In this document: positions 1-7,475 of the stretch, piece by piece
Layout of the letters: each line of letters begins with the position of its first letter
How positions within the stretch are numbered: the stretch's first letter is position 1
NCBI GenBank assembly: GCA_900766975.1
Contig: CAAFXO010000026.1
Span: 1 to 38,441, forward strand
From: Bacteroidales bacterium
GTDB lineage: Bacteria; Bacteroidota; Bacteroidia; Bacteroidales; Muribaculaceae
Reading direction: 5' to 3'
DNA length: 38,441 nt
Translations under genes and position numbers: made by a program
The notes under the pieces: generated by a model
What the model was told of the DNA's origin: nothing
Seen by the model: only the letters and a program-made list of their open reading frames with translations
The model's database searches: none

Positions 1-150
1 AGACGGAGAGGGGGGGAAGGAGACGGAGAGAGACGGAGAGGGGGGGGAAGGAGACGGAGAGAGACGGAGAGGGGGGGGGGAAGGAGACGGAGAGAGACGG
101 GAGAGGAGGGGGAGGGAGACGGGAGAGGAGGGGGAGGGAGACGGGGAGAG
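1..150. repeat. Polypurine G/A-rich tandem repeat
   Basis: The first 150 bases are almost entirely G and A on the plus strand, with C only in recurring GACGG words. Three degenerate copies of a unit of roughly 40 bases, built from GACGGAGAG plus a G-run, are followed by two copies of a shorter unit based on GACGGGAGAGGAGGGGGAG. G-runs of 4 to 10 recur. The block ends directly at the first possible start codon of the sigma factor gene, so it occupies the place where that gene's promoter and leader would be. Its left limit is outside the window. Confidence 0.9.
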
Positions 151-151
151 G

Positions 152-730
152 GTGAACAAAATGGGGGGAGGGATTGTTATAGAGGTAAGGGAGGGTGGTA
201 TTGACTATAGCCACTACCCTATTTATGATATGGATGAGAACAAGACATTTCAGAAGCGATTGTTAGGATTGCAACGCAATCTATATAACTTTGCCTACCA
301 GCTTACGACAAATCGGGAGCAGGCAGAGGATTTATTGCAAGATACTACGCTCAAGGCGCTGAACAACGAATCGAAATATGTAGACAATGTCAACTTCAAG
401 GGATGGTTGTTCACGATAATGCGTCATATCTTTATCAACAACTATCGGCAGACAGTCAGAGCAGCGACGATCATCGATACGACGCAAGATCTCTATCATC
501 TGAACGTGAGCCAGGTATCAGCCGCTGATACGCCGGAGGATTCCTTTGCTGTGAAAGAGATCAATGAGGCATTGGAGGGATTTTCGGAGGAATTTCGGGA
601 GCCATTTAATATGTATATAGCCGGCTATAAGTATAGCGAGATTGCGGAGAAGATGGGTTTGCCGTTGGGCACGATCAAGAGTCGGATCTTCAGCACGCGC
701 AAGCGACTTCGCGAGATGCTGAAAGATTAG
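152..730 (+). CDS. ECF-type RNA polymerase sigma-70 factor
   Basis: This encodes an extracytoplasmic-function sigma factor that would direct RNA polymerase to a small regulon. Region 2 (about residues 35-95) has the expected helices, including EQAEDLLQDTTLKAL and a FKGWLFTIMRHIFIN segment. Region 4 (about 130-190) has the helix-turn-helix YSEIAEKMGLPLGTIKSRIF followed by a basic end. The longest frame starts at a GTG at 152, right against the polypurine block. Its first 26 residues are Gly-rich and unlike the family, so the ATG at 230 (MDENKTFQKRLL, about 166 residues) is the more likely true start. No anti-sigma factor or SusCD pair follows; the next gene encodes an exported protein of unknown role. 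The sigma assignment is firm, its target genes are unknown. Confidence 0.92.
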   Translation: MNKMGGGIVIEVREGGIDYSHYPIYDMDENKTFQKRLLGLQRNLYNFAYQLTTNREQAEDLLQDTTLKALNNESKYVDNVNFKGWLFTIMRHIFINNYRQTVRAATIIDTTQDLYHLNVSQVSAADTPEDSFAVKEINEALEGFSEEFREPFNMYIAGYKYSEIAEKMGLPLGTIKSRIFSTRKRLREMLKD

Positions 731-798
731 AGAGTCAAGGATAGGGGACAGGGACACAGAATATTTCTTTTTTCTAATCATAAGACATTGGAGCACAC

Positions 799-837
799 AG
801 GGGAGAGGCGCATGGAGAAAGGAGCGACCTCTCCCCT
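799..837 (+). terminator. Possible terminator after the ECF sigma gene
   Basis: A 10-bp perfect stem (AGGGGAGAGG at 799-808 pairing with CCTCTCCCCT at 828-837) encloses a 19-base loop. An A/T-rich stretch follows but there is no clean T-run, so termination strength is uncertain. Confidence 0.4.
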
Positions 838-899
838 ACTATATTTATAAAAAAATGTTATTAATTGTATAATGTAGGTCAAGGGAATGGAATATTTTA

Positions 900-907
900 T
901 ATATTTG
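900..907 (+). promoter_or_regulatory. Candidate -7 element (TATATTTG)
   Basis: TATATTTG matches the Bacteroidota -7 consensus TAnnTTTG and lies about 50 bases before the ATG at 958. No good TTTG -33 element lies at the usual spacing, so this is only a candidate. Confidence 0.35.
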
Positions 908-957
908 TGGTGAATAATCACAAGAGGATAAGAACGCGCTATAAAGAAGGATATAAG

Positions 958-2262
958 ATGATAAGGACTCTGATAATAGTAATGCTGATGGCAGTAGTGG
1001 TGATAGATCTTTTGGGAGCTCCGCAGGGGATGGTGGTGGCAGACTCATTGACACGGCAGCCACTGCCGAGTGCCACAGTGTTTGACAGCCACGGCCACAC
1101 GATAGGGATATCTGATGCCAAGGGTCGACTACCGGCGATCAAGTCGGAGCAGTATCCTGTGACTGTGAGATACTTAGGCTATCGGGAGAGAGAAATAACG
1201 GACAATCTATTCGACACTATCTATATGTCGGAGGTGGCGACCGAACTGCCGGAAGTTACGGTGGAAGATCGCCGAGCTCGGGTGCTTCATGTGCTGGCCT
1301 ACGTGCGAGAATACTCCTCGCTGACTACATATTTCGACACAATCTTTCTCTTCCGGGAGAAGATGGTGGACTATATGATTACGCCCGATCGGAGGGTAAA
1401 ATATAAGGGCTGGGAAGATCCACGCGTATTGAAGAGTCGGTCCTACTATCGATTCACGAATGCTCGGGGATTGGACAGCGTGAGCGATGGGTGTAATCAT
1501 CACTTTTCTTGGTCGGACTGGGTAGGGATCTCGGAAGCACCGGAGATGCCACAGCGTGTCAGAGGGATCGGTCAAAAGACGGAGACAATCTATGGGAAAT
1601 ATAGTCCTACGGAAGTGTGGACCCGCTCAGACGACAGGGTGACGGTAGATGTGAATGTGCTGGCAGACACGTTGAGTCAGAAATGGGTGCCCCATGTATC
1701 GACCTTCTTCCGTGAGAAGATGGACTTTGAGGACTTCCGGGTTCGTTACAACTATGACAATGTGACGGGCGACACGTTGCGACTGACGGATCTGACGGGC
1801 TATTCCTTCAATATAGCCTCGAAGGGACGGGGAAGGAATCTCTTTCGGTTCAGTCGCAAAGATCAGGAATACTTTGTCAACACCTACGCTGAGGTGTATA
1901 TCCTCGACAAAGAATATATCACTACGAAAGAGGCGAAGCAGTGGGAAGAAGGCAAGGTCGACACGACGGATGTAGAGATCATCGAGCCGGCGACAGCCCC
2001 GGCGTTGCAGCCGTCGATCGAGGCGTTGGTGGCACGAGTGGATGGGATCGACCATGAGGGGTTGCGCTTAGGCTATGCCCCGGACAAGCGTCTGATGGGG
2101 AAGCCACGTAAGAAGCAGAACTTCGGGCAGCGGGCACTCTCGATGCTGAAGGGAGTTACCGGCATCTCCTACTTCCAGGGGAAGAAGAAGATGAAGAAAG
2201 AGTGGAACGAATTTACGAAGCGCCAGATGGAAGAGAACAATAGCCACTACGAGGGAGAATAA
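958..2262 (+). CDS. Exported protein with carboxypeptidase-like regulatory domain
   Basis: I chose the ATG at 958 because it opens with a clear hydrophobic signal segment (MIRTLIIVMLMAVVVIDLL); the frame can be read from 865, but that adds 31 residues before the signal. The protein has about 434 residues. Residues about 25-90 look like a CarboxypepD_reg-like beta-sandwich, the fold found at the N-terminus of SusC-type receptors and many Bacteroidota envelope proteins (ADSLTRQPLPSATVFDSHGH, then VRYLGYRE). The remainder is polar with several WxxP/Y-rich stretches and a Lys-rich C-terminus, and I do not recognise a catalytic motif. Envelope location is inferred. It follows the ECF sigma gene in the same direction but is probably separately promoted. 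Confidence 0.75.
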   Translation: MIRTLIIVMLMAVVVIDLLGAPQGMVVADSLTRQPLPSATVFDSHGHTIGISDAKGRLPAIKSEQYPVTVRYLGYREREITDNLFDTIYMSEVATELPEVTVEDRRARVLHVLAYVREYSSLTTYFDTIFLFREKMVDYMITPDRRVKYKGWEDPRVLKSRSYYRFTNARGLDSVSDGCNHHFSWSDWVGISEAPEMPQRVRGIGQKTETIYGKYSPTEVWTRSDDRVTVDVNVLADTLSQKWVPHVSTFFREKMDFEDFRVRYNYDNVTGDTLRLTDLTGYSFNIASKGRGRNLFRFSRKDQEYFVNTYAEVYILDKEYITTKEAKQWEEGKVDTTDVEIIEPATAPALQPSIEALVARVDGIDHEGLRLGYAPDKRLMGKPRKKQNFGQRALSMLKGVTGISYFQGKKKMKKEWNEFTKRQMEENNSHYEGE

Positions 2263-2313
2263 GGAAAAGCTCGCTTCGCTCGCCACCCGAAGAGAAAAGC
2301 GCTCCGCGCGGGG
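2263..2313 (+). repeat. Dispersed CACCCGAAGA repeat, copy A
   Basis: This copy begins one base after the preceding stop codon. It has the two modules of the family: a GCTCGCTTCGCTCGC word and CACCCGAAGAGAAAAGCGCT followed by CCGCGCGGGG. It is followed within five bases by an intrinsic terminator, so it would form the 3' untranslated end of the upstream transcript. Related copies are at 6540, 29424, 31339 and 33418, and inside a gene at 30091. Confidence 0.85.
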
Positions 2314-2317
2314 ATAA

Positions 2318-2352
2318 TAAAAAAATCCTTCCCTTGAGGGGAAGGATTTTTT
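2318..2352. terminator. Bidirectional intrinsic terminator
   Basis: AAAAAATCCTTCCC pairs with GGGGAAGGATTTTTT around a four-base loop. A-run and T-run on both sides would let it serve the plus-strand gene ending at 2262 and the minus-strand gene ending at 2371. Confidence 0.9.
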
Positions 2353-2370
2353 ATTATTGTGGAGTAGGGA

Positions 2371-4302
2371 TTATTTTACCATTACCTTCTTGGCGATGCC
2401 ATCAGCTTTGACTACGTAAACGCCGCTGTTGAGGTCGTTGGCGTTGACGCGACGGCCATCGAGAGTGTAAACTGCTACGTTGGCAGCACCACTTACTACG
2501 ATAGAGCCGTTGACTACGCTGATAGTCACGTTCTTGGCATCCTGCATAATATCGTTGACGCCGGAACCATTCTTGGAGAGTTCAACTTGCTTAGCGTTGA
2601 TGATTTCACCGGTGAAAGCGTTGGTAACCATAGCTACGAGTCGGAAGTTGTCACCCTTGATAGTAGAGAGGGGGATGTTAAGTTCATATTCAACTTCGCC
2701 ATCCTTCTTCACTTCAGCGATAGAGTTCTTGATGCCGGGGAAGCTCTTGATGTAGCGAGCCACATCATTGTAGATAGTAGATACAGAATTGCCTTTGTCT
2801 TCCCAGCCACCGCAAGGACCCAAAGAGCCGCCGGAGTAATAGTTGGTCTGATTGTAAGGACCTACATTATCCTCAACGAGAGCGAAAGAGAGCATGTGAG
2901 TAACGTCGCTGTCGCAAGAGAACTTGGTAGTAGTGGCTACATGAACAGACTTTTTATCCTCAGCTACAGCAGTTTTGTCGGTAAAAGTGATGCCGCAGTA
3001 AGAATCGTAAGCAGCATAATAATCATTGATAGAACCATAATACTCTACGTTATCGTTCATTTGCTCAACTTCGAGAGCACGGTTAACAATAGCGTAGGGG
3101 AAACCGGGTACATAAGTATTGATGAACGAATTATAAGTGGGGGCAACCATAGGTTCACTGCTACCGCTATGAACAGCGATACGGATCCACTCCGGGAAGT
3201 TTTCAGCGAGAGTTTCCATCATCCAGATACCACGGGGGCAATAACCGCACCAGTTACCTGTAGCCTCTTCGATCACAGGAACGCGGGGAGCGATACCCTC
3301 GTTGTAGGAAGTGAGGCAAATTTCATACTCGTCGGGATTTTCGATGGCTACTCCGTTGGCACTTACGATCTTGGAAGTAAGAGTGTAAACACCCTCAGCA
3401 TTGTTGGGGATATCCTTAAGCTCGACGCTGGCAGTCTGACCGGGATAAACGGGGTTTTCGAGAGTGACAGTCTTTTCAGAAGTAGTGCCGTTGGATATAG
3501 AAGTATTGACAGTAACTTCGCTGATGGCGTTAGAGCCTTCATTCTTAACCTTAGCATAATAGAAGCAAGAATTATTGGTAAAAGGCTGATAGTCAGGAGT
3601 GTAAACATCCTTAACCACCATTTTATTCTTGGGGAGGTTGTCGCCCTCAACGCGAGCGGAGATACAGATAGAACCGATCTGGTTGGCATAGCTAACAAAA
3701 TCAGGAGCAGCAGTCACGCCTGAAGTTACAGCCACCATACAAGTATTGGGGTTATTGGAAAGCACGACCTCATCTACAGGCAGATAATAGCAACTCTTGT
3801 AAGAAAAGCAATATCCTACATAGAGAGGCTTTTCGCCTGTAATCTCAACAGGGTTGTTAAGAGCGACATAATATTCGGTATATGGATCAGAGCCGAGAGT
3901 ACCCTTAGTCATTTTCGAAGAGGGGATACGACCGGAGATATCGTCAGTGACGAAAGCATTGACAGTAGTGATCTTGTTGGTGCCGGCATCTGAACTACCG
4001 GTGGTGATGTTGAGACCTGTGATCTGAGCGCCGATCAAATCAGCCTGGTCAGCAACGGGGATCTCGAAAGCGAGATAGATAAGGTTGCCGGTAGAGACAC
4101 CATTGAGCGAATAAGCACTTGACACATCTTCGGCATAGCCGAAATTGATAAAGCCCTCTTGACCCTCTTCAGCGGCGCGCACCAATTGGCGATCGTTGGC
4201 AGGTTTTTGAGCCTTAACCGAAGGACCAATATTGATTGATCCTGCGAGGATCGAGCCGACAGCGAAGATCAAGCTCGAAGCAAAAAGTAACTGTTTCTTC
4301 AT
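2371..4302 (-). CDS. Secreted Omp28-like thioredoxin-fold protein with C-terminal sorting domain
   Basis: The 643-residue product starts with a typical signal peptide (MKKQLLFASSLIFAVGSILA). The middle (about 225-330) has beta-sandwich sequence resembling a CARDB-like adhesion module. At about residues 340-365 lies EEATGNWCGYCPRGIWMMET, a CxxC thioredoxin-like active site in the context seen in the Omp28 family first described in Porphyromonas gingivalis. The last 35 residues (YTLDGRRV, then LNSGVYVVKADGIAKKVMVK) match the type A C-terminal sorting domain used for type IX secretion. Surface export is therefore expected, provided a T9SS is present in the genome; none is seen here. The substrate is unknown. 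The gene stands alone between a bidirectional terminator and the Nudix gene. Confidence 0.85.
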   Translation of the reverse strand: MKKQLLFASSLIFAVGSILAGSINIGPSVKAQKPANDRQLVRAAEEGQEGFINFGYAEDVSSAYSLNGVSTGNLIYLAFEIPVADQADLIGAQITGLNITTGSSDAGTNKITTVNAFVTDDISGRIPSSKMTKGTLGSDPYTEYYVALNNPVEITGEKPLYVGYCFSYKSCYYLPVDEVVLSNNPNTCMVAVTSGVTAAPDFVSYANQIGSICISARVEGDNLPKNKMVVKDVYTPDYQPFTNNSCFYYAKVKNEGSNAISEVTVNTSISNGTTSEKTVTLENPVYPGQTASVELKDIPNNAEGVYTLTSKIVSANGVAIENPDEYEICLTSYNEGIAPRVPVIEEATGNWCGYCPRGIWMMETLAENFPEWIRIAVHSGSSEPMVAPTYNSFINTYVPGFPYAIVNRALEVEQMNDNVEYYGSINDYYAAYDSYCGITFTDKTAVAEDKKSVHVATTTKFSCDSDVTHMLSFALVEDNVGPYNQTNYYSGGSLGPCGGWEDKGNSVSTIYNDVARYIKSFPGIKNSIAEVKKDGEVEYELNIPLSTIKGDNFRLVAMVTNAFTGEIINAKQVELSKNGSGVNDIMQDAKNVTISVVNGSIVVSGAANVAVYTLDGRRVNANDLNSGVYVVKADGIAKKVMVK

Positions 4303-4398
4303 AACTTAGATATTTGGTAAATGATAATAATTTTCTAATAGATGAAAATGCTTCTTCCTAACAATGCAAAATAATAAAAACTTTATGAAATCCGCAAA

Positions 4399-4914
4399 TT
4401 ATTGAGGGATAATCGGCGAAAAATCTTTAAGAAATAGCTCAGTAAGTAGTCGGGAGGTGGAACCGGGGCGTGTGGAGAGGTGAGAAAGAGCCTCGGATAG
4501 TGGGCACCAAAAAGCGCTATCTACCTCCGTAGAGAGGGAGAAACGGGTGTCGGCGACATGAGCGAAGAATCCGATCATCATCATCTCCTTACGGGCGAAC
4601 CAGTTGGTGCAGGCGAGGCGGAGGTCGTCGACCCGGAGTCCGGTTTCCTCCATGATCTCGCGACGAGCGCAAGATTCGGCATCCTCGCCGGGGAGGATAT
4701 AGCCGGAGACGAGGTTGCAAAACTCGGTAGAGATATAACTTTGGCGCAATAGTAACACCTCTCCCCTATCGTTATAAACCAGGGCTATAATGGCAGAGGG
4801 GAAAATCGGGAACCAAGGGCGATCACAAGAGTCACACCAGGGCACATCCTTGTCATCGCCAAGGTCACGCCGAGAGAGCGGAGCGCCGCAATCGGGACAG
4901 AACTTAAATGTCAT
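4399..4914 (-). CDS. Nudix hydrolase with N-terminal zinc ribbon (NudC-like)
   Basis: A 171-residue protein with a four-cysteine zinc ribbon at the N-terminus (CPDCGAPL, then CDSCDRPWFP) and a perfect Nudix box of form GX5EX7REUXEEXGU near residues 72-94 (starting GYILPGEDAE, ending REIMEETGL). The ribbon followed directly by a Nudix domain is the core of the NADH pyrophosphatase/NAD-decapping NudC family, but this protein lacks the longer N-terminal domain of the E. coli enzyme. Hydrolysis of a nucleoside-diphosphate-linked substrate such as NAD(H) is likely; the exact substrate cannot be read from sequence. It is divergent from the SDR gene at 5063 and upstream of the Omp28-like gene, with 96 bases between. 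Confidence 0.88.
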   Translation of the reverse strand: MTFKFCPDCGAPLSRRDLGDDKDVPWCDSCDRPWFPIFPSAIIALVYNDRGEVLLLRQSYISTEFCNLVSGYILPGEDAESCARREIMEETGLRVDDLRLACTNWFARKEMMMIGFFAHVADTRFSLSTEVDSAFWCPLSEALSHLSTRPGSTSRLLTELFLKDFSPIIPQ

Positions 4915-5062
4915 ATCATAGAAGTTTTTAAATTAGTGCTAAATTATAAAATTAATCATAAAGAGGAGTGAATAATCGTAAAAAAATTGTGGACAAGATG
5001 GGGAAAGTATATAATAAGGATGCGAGAGAGCGTTAAATATATAGAAAAAACAGTTACGGACG

Positions 5063-6538
5063 ATGATCGAAAAGAAAAGACGCGTGGTGTTCATGACCGG
5101 AGCCACCGGAGTGATGGGATATGAGACACTCCGGGAGTTTTCCCGTCATGGGGATGAATTTGAATTACGTATTCTGGCCCGCCGCAGCAAGAAGAATGAG
5201 AAGAAACTTGCGCCCTATATGGAGGGTAGCAATGTGACGGTGATCTGGGGAGATATGATGAACCCGGAGGATGTGGAACGTGGCATCGGAGATGCCGAAT
5301 ATGTGCTCCACCTCGGAGGGATCGTATCGCCCCTGGCAGATCATGTGCCACAGAAGGCGATGAAAGTGAACATCGGGAGCACCCGGATACTTGTGGAAGC
5401 GATCCGGAAGCGAACGAATAGCGACGACATCAAGTTGGTGTATATCGGGAGTGTGGCACAGACGTCGCACCGCTACCCACCTCATCACTGGGGTCGAACA
5501 GGGGATCCGATCATAGCGGGAGTGTATGACTACTATGGCATCTCGAAGATCGAGGCAGAGCGAGTAGTAGCCGAATCGGGATTAAAGCACTGGGTGAGTC
5601 TACGGCAGTCGGGGATACTTCATAAAGGGTTGGTGAACAAAGCCACGGATCCGATCTCCTTCCATGTGCCACTGCGGGGCGTATTGGAGTGGGCGACAGT
5701 CGAAGACTCTGCACGACTGATGGTGGGTGTATGCCGCGAGGGAGTGCCGGAGAGCTTCTGGCGCAACTTCTACTTCATCGGGAGCGGCGAAGAGTTCCGG
5801 CTGACCAACTATGAGTTCGAGCAGCGGCTGTTAAAGGCGTTGGGATGCCCACCGCCGGAGAAATCGTTTAAGGCACGCTGGTTTGCTACGCGCAACTTCC
5901 ACGGGATATGGTTTAGCGACTCCGACAGGCTGAATGAGATCATCCCCTTCAGGGAAGATATCACAGCCGATGCCTACTTCAAGCGTCTTGTGGGAAAGAT
6001 GCCCTGGTGGGTCAAGCTGAGTCCGTTGGCTCCGTGGTGGCTGATCAGGGGCTTTATGTGGTGGGTGGCACATACCAAAGACTTGGGGCCACTCGACTGG
6101 TTGAGCCGCGGAGACTGCGAGCAGAAGATCCGTGCATACTATGGGAGCCGGGAGGCAATCAAAGAGATACCTGACTGGAAAGATATGGATTTGAGTCGCC
6201 CATCGGAGACTCCGGAGCATCTGAATCATGGCTATGACGAGAGCAAGTCGGAGGAAGAATTAGGGATCGAAGATATGCGCCAAGCGGCAGCCTATAGAGG
6301 GGGTAAATGTCTGTCGACAGAGATGGAGCCGGGCGATCTTGACACTCCCTTGGAGTGGGAATGTAGCTATGGTCATCGCTTCCGGGCGACTCCGAGGATT
6401 GTACTGAAGGGGGGGCACTGGTGTCCGCAGTGCATGCCGGCGCCCTGGAAATATGACGACGAAGCAAAGCGCAATCCCTTCTTGGCGCAGGTGTGGAATG
6501 ACTCTCACTCTGCCGACGAAGACGAGATCTATGTGTAA
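5063..6538 (+). CDS. SDR-family NAD-dependent epimerase/dehydratase fused to a C-terminal zinc-finger domain
   Basis: Residues 8-19 contain the Rossmann motif (VVFMTGATGVMG) of extended short-chain dehydrogenases, and Y158-G-I-S-K162 supplies the catalytic YxxxK. The body to about residue 330 fits an NAD(P)-dependent sugar or sterol-like epimerase/dehydratase. The C-terminal 75 residues are unrelated to the SDR fold. They have one Cys near 416 (GGKCLS), then WECSYGHRFRATP and GGHWCPQC, giving a C-x(n)-C-x3-H-x(n)-C-x2-C pattern like the small treble-clef zinc fingers with a WxC..GH.W...WCP.C signature. Total length is 491 residues, well above a typical SDR. Substrate unknown. It is followed by a repeat copy and a terminator, so it is probably monocistronic. 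Confidence 0.85.
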   Translation: MIEKKRRVVFMTGATGVMGYETLREFSRHGDEFELRILARRSKKNEKKLAPYMEGSNVTVIWGDMMNPEDVERGIGDAEYVLHLGGIVSPLADHVPQKAMKVNIGSTRILVEAIRKRTNSDDIKLVYIGSVAQTSHRYPPHHWGRTGDPIIAGVYDYYGISKIEAERVVAESGLKHWVSLRQSGILHKGLVNKATDPISFHVPLRGVLEWATVEDSARLMVGVCREGVPESFWRNFYFIGSGEEFRLTNYEFEQRLLKALGCPPPEKSFKARWFATRNFHGIWFSDSDRLNEIIPFREDITADAYFKRLVGKMPWWVKLSPLAPWWLIRGFMWWVAHTKDLGPLDWLSRGDCEQKIRAYYGSREAIKEIPDWKDMDLSRPSETPEHLNHGYDESKSEEELGIEDMRQAAAYRGGKCLSTEMEPGDLDTPLEWECSYGHRFRATPRIVLKGGHWCPQCMPAPWKYDDEAKRNPFLAQVWNDSHSADEDEIYV

Positions 6539-6539
6539 A

Positions 6540-6600
6540 AAGACTCGCTACGCTCGCCACCCGAAGACAAAAGCGCTCCGCGGTATCACCCGAAGAGAAA
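6540..6600 (+). repeat. Dispersed CACCCGAAGA repeat, copy B
   Basis: Starts within a few bases of the preceding stop codon. It contains CTCGCTACGCTCGC, CACCCGAAGACAAAAGCGCT, and a second TATCACCCGAAGAGAAA module, and runs directly into the stem of the following terminator. Confidence 0.85.
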
Positions 6601-6636
6601 AAGGAGAGGGCATAAAAATGCTCTCTCCTTTTTTAT
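6597..6636. terminator. Intrinsic terminator between convergent genes
   Basis: GGAGAGGGCAT pairs with ATGCTCTCTCC (one G-T pair), flanked by an A-run and a T-run, so it can serve both the SDR gene and the lpx operon that converges on it. Confidence 0.88.
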
Positions 6637-6669
6637 ATAAGCTTCTTGGTAATACTGCCGTAGCCGGGA

Positions 6670-7443
6670 TCAGATCGCTGAGCGGATTACACCTCTGCCG
6701 GAATTGGTGATGAAGTCTACTATCTCTGTGCGGAACTCGGACTCGGGGAGAGTATCGACGATCTGCTGAATGGCGTTGGTGACATTCAAGTCGCTGAGAT
6801 AGAGGATGCGATAGATGTCGCTGATCTGCTTGATTTCATCTTCGGTGAAGTGATTGCGATGGAGACCGACAGTGTTAAGGCCGACGTAAGAGATCGGTTC
6901 TCTGGCAGCCTTGACAAATGGGGGAATATCCTTATTGACCAGGGCACCACCTTGGAGCATTATGTTACGGCCGAGGTGGCAGAACTGGTGGATAAGGCTA
7001 CCTCCACCGATCACGGCGGCATCATCGACTTGGACTTCACCGGCGAGCTGGCAGGCATTGGACATAATGATTCGGTCGCCGAGACGGCAATCGTGAGCGA
7101 TATGGTTGTAAGCCATAATCAGGCAATTCTTTCCGACCACGGTTTTGCCCTTGGAGGCAGTGCCACGGTTGACAGTGACACACTCACGCAGAGTAGTGCC
7201 ATCGCCGATATAGGCGAAAGTCTTTTCACCCTGGAACTTAAGATCCTGAGGCACAGCGGATATAACGGCACCGGGGAATATGGTGACACCATCGCCGATT
7301 CGAGCACCGGGGAAGATGGTGACATTACCATAGATAACGCAATTATCGCCGATTTCGACATCCTCATAGATGGTAGAGAAATCGCCAATTTGGACATTAT
7401 TACCGATTTTGGCATCAGGGCTAACTTTGTAAAAATTGCTCAT
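6670..7443 (-). CDS. lpxA: Acyl-[ACP]--UDP-N-acetylglucosamine O-acyltransferase LpxA
   Basis: LpxA catalyses the first step of lipid A synthesis, transferring a 3-hydroxyacyl chain from acyl carrier protein to the 3-OH of UDP-GlcNAc in the cytoplasm. The 257-residue sequence is a left-handed beta helix of hexapeptide repeats over about residues 10-190 (IGNNVQIGDF, VEIGDNCVIYGNVTIF). It has the catalytic His in MAYNHIAHDC and an alpha-helical C-terminus (RNHFTEDEIKQISDIYRILY). Length agrees with the family. It is the last gene of the lpxD-lpxC/fabZ-lpxA cluster, 32 bases after the fused gene, and a terminator follows. Confidence 0.97.
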   Translation of the reverse strand: MSNFYKVSPDAKIGNNVQIGDFSTIYEDVEIGDNCVIYGNVTIFPGARIGDGVTIFPGAVISAVPQDLKFQGEKTFAYIGDGTTLRECVTVNRGTASKGKTVVGKNCLIMAYNHIAHDCRLGDRIIMSNACQLAGEVQVDDAAVIGGGSLIHQFCHLGRNIMLQGGALVNKDIPPFVKAAREPISYVGLNTVGLHRNHFTEDEIKQISDIYRILYLSDLNVTNAIQQIVDTLPESEFRTEIVDFITNSGRGVIRSAI

Positions 7444-7475
7444 AGTATCAAATAAATAGCAATAATAAAATGGTA

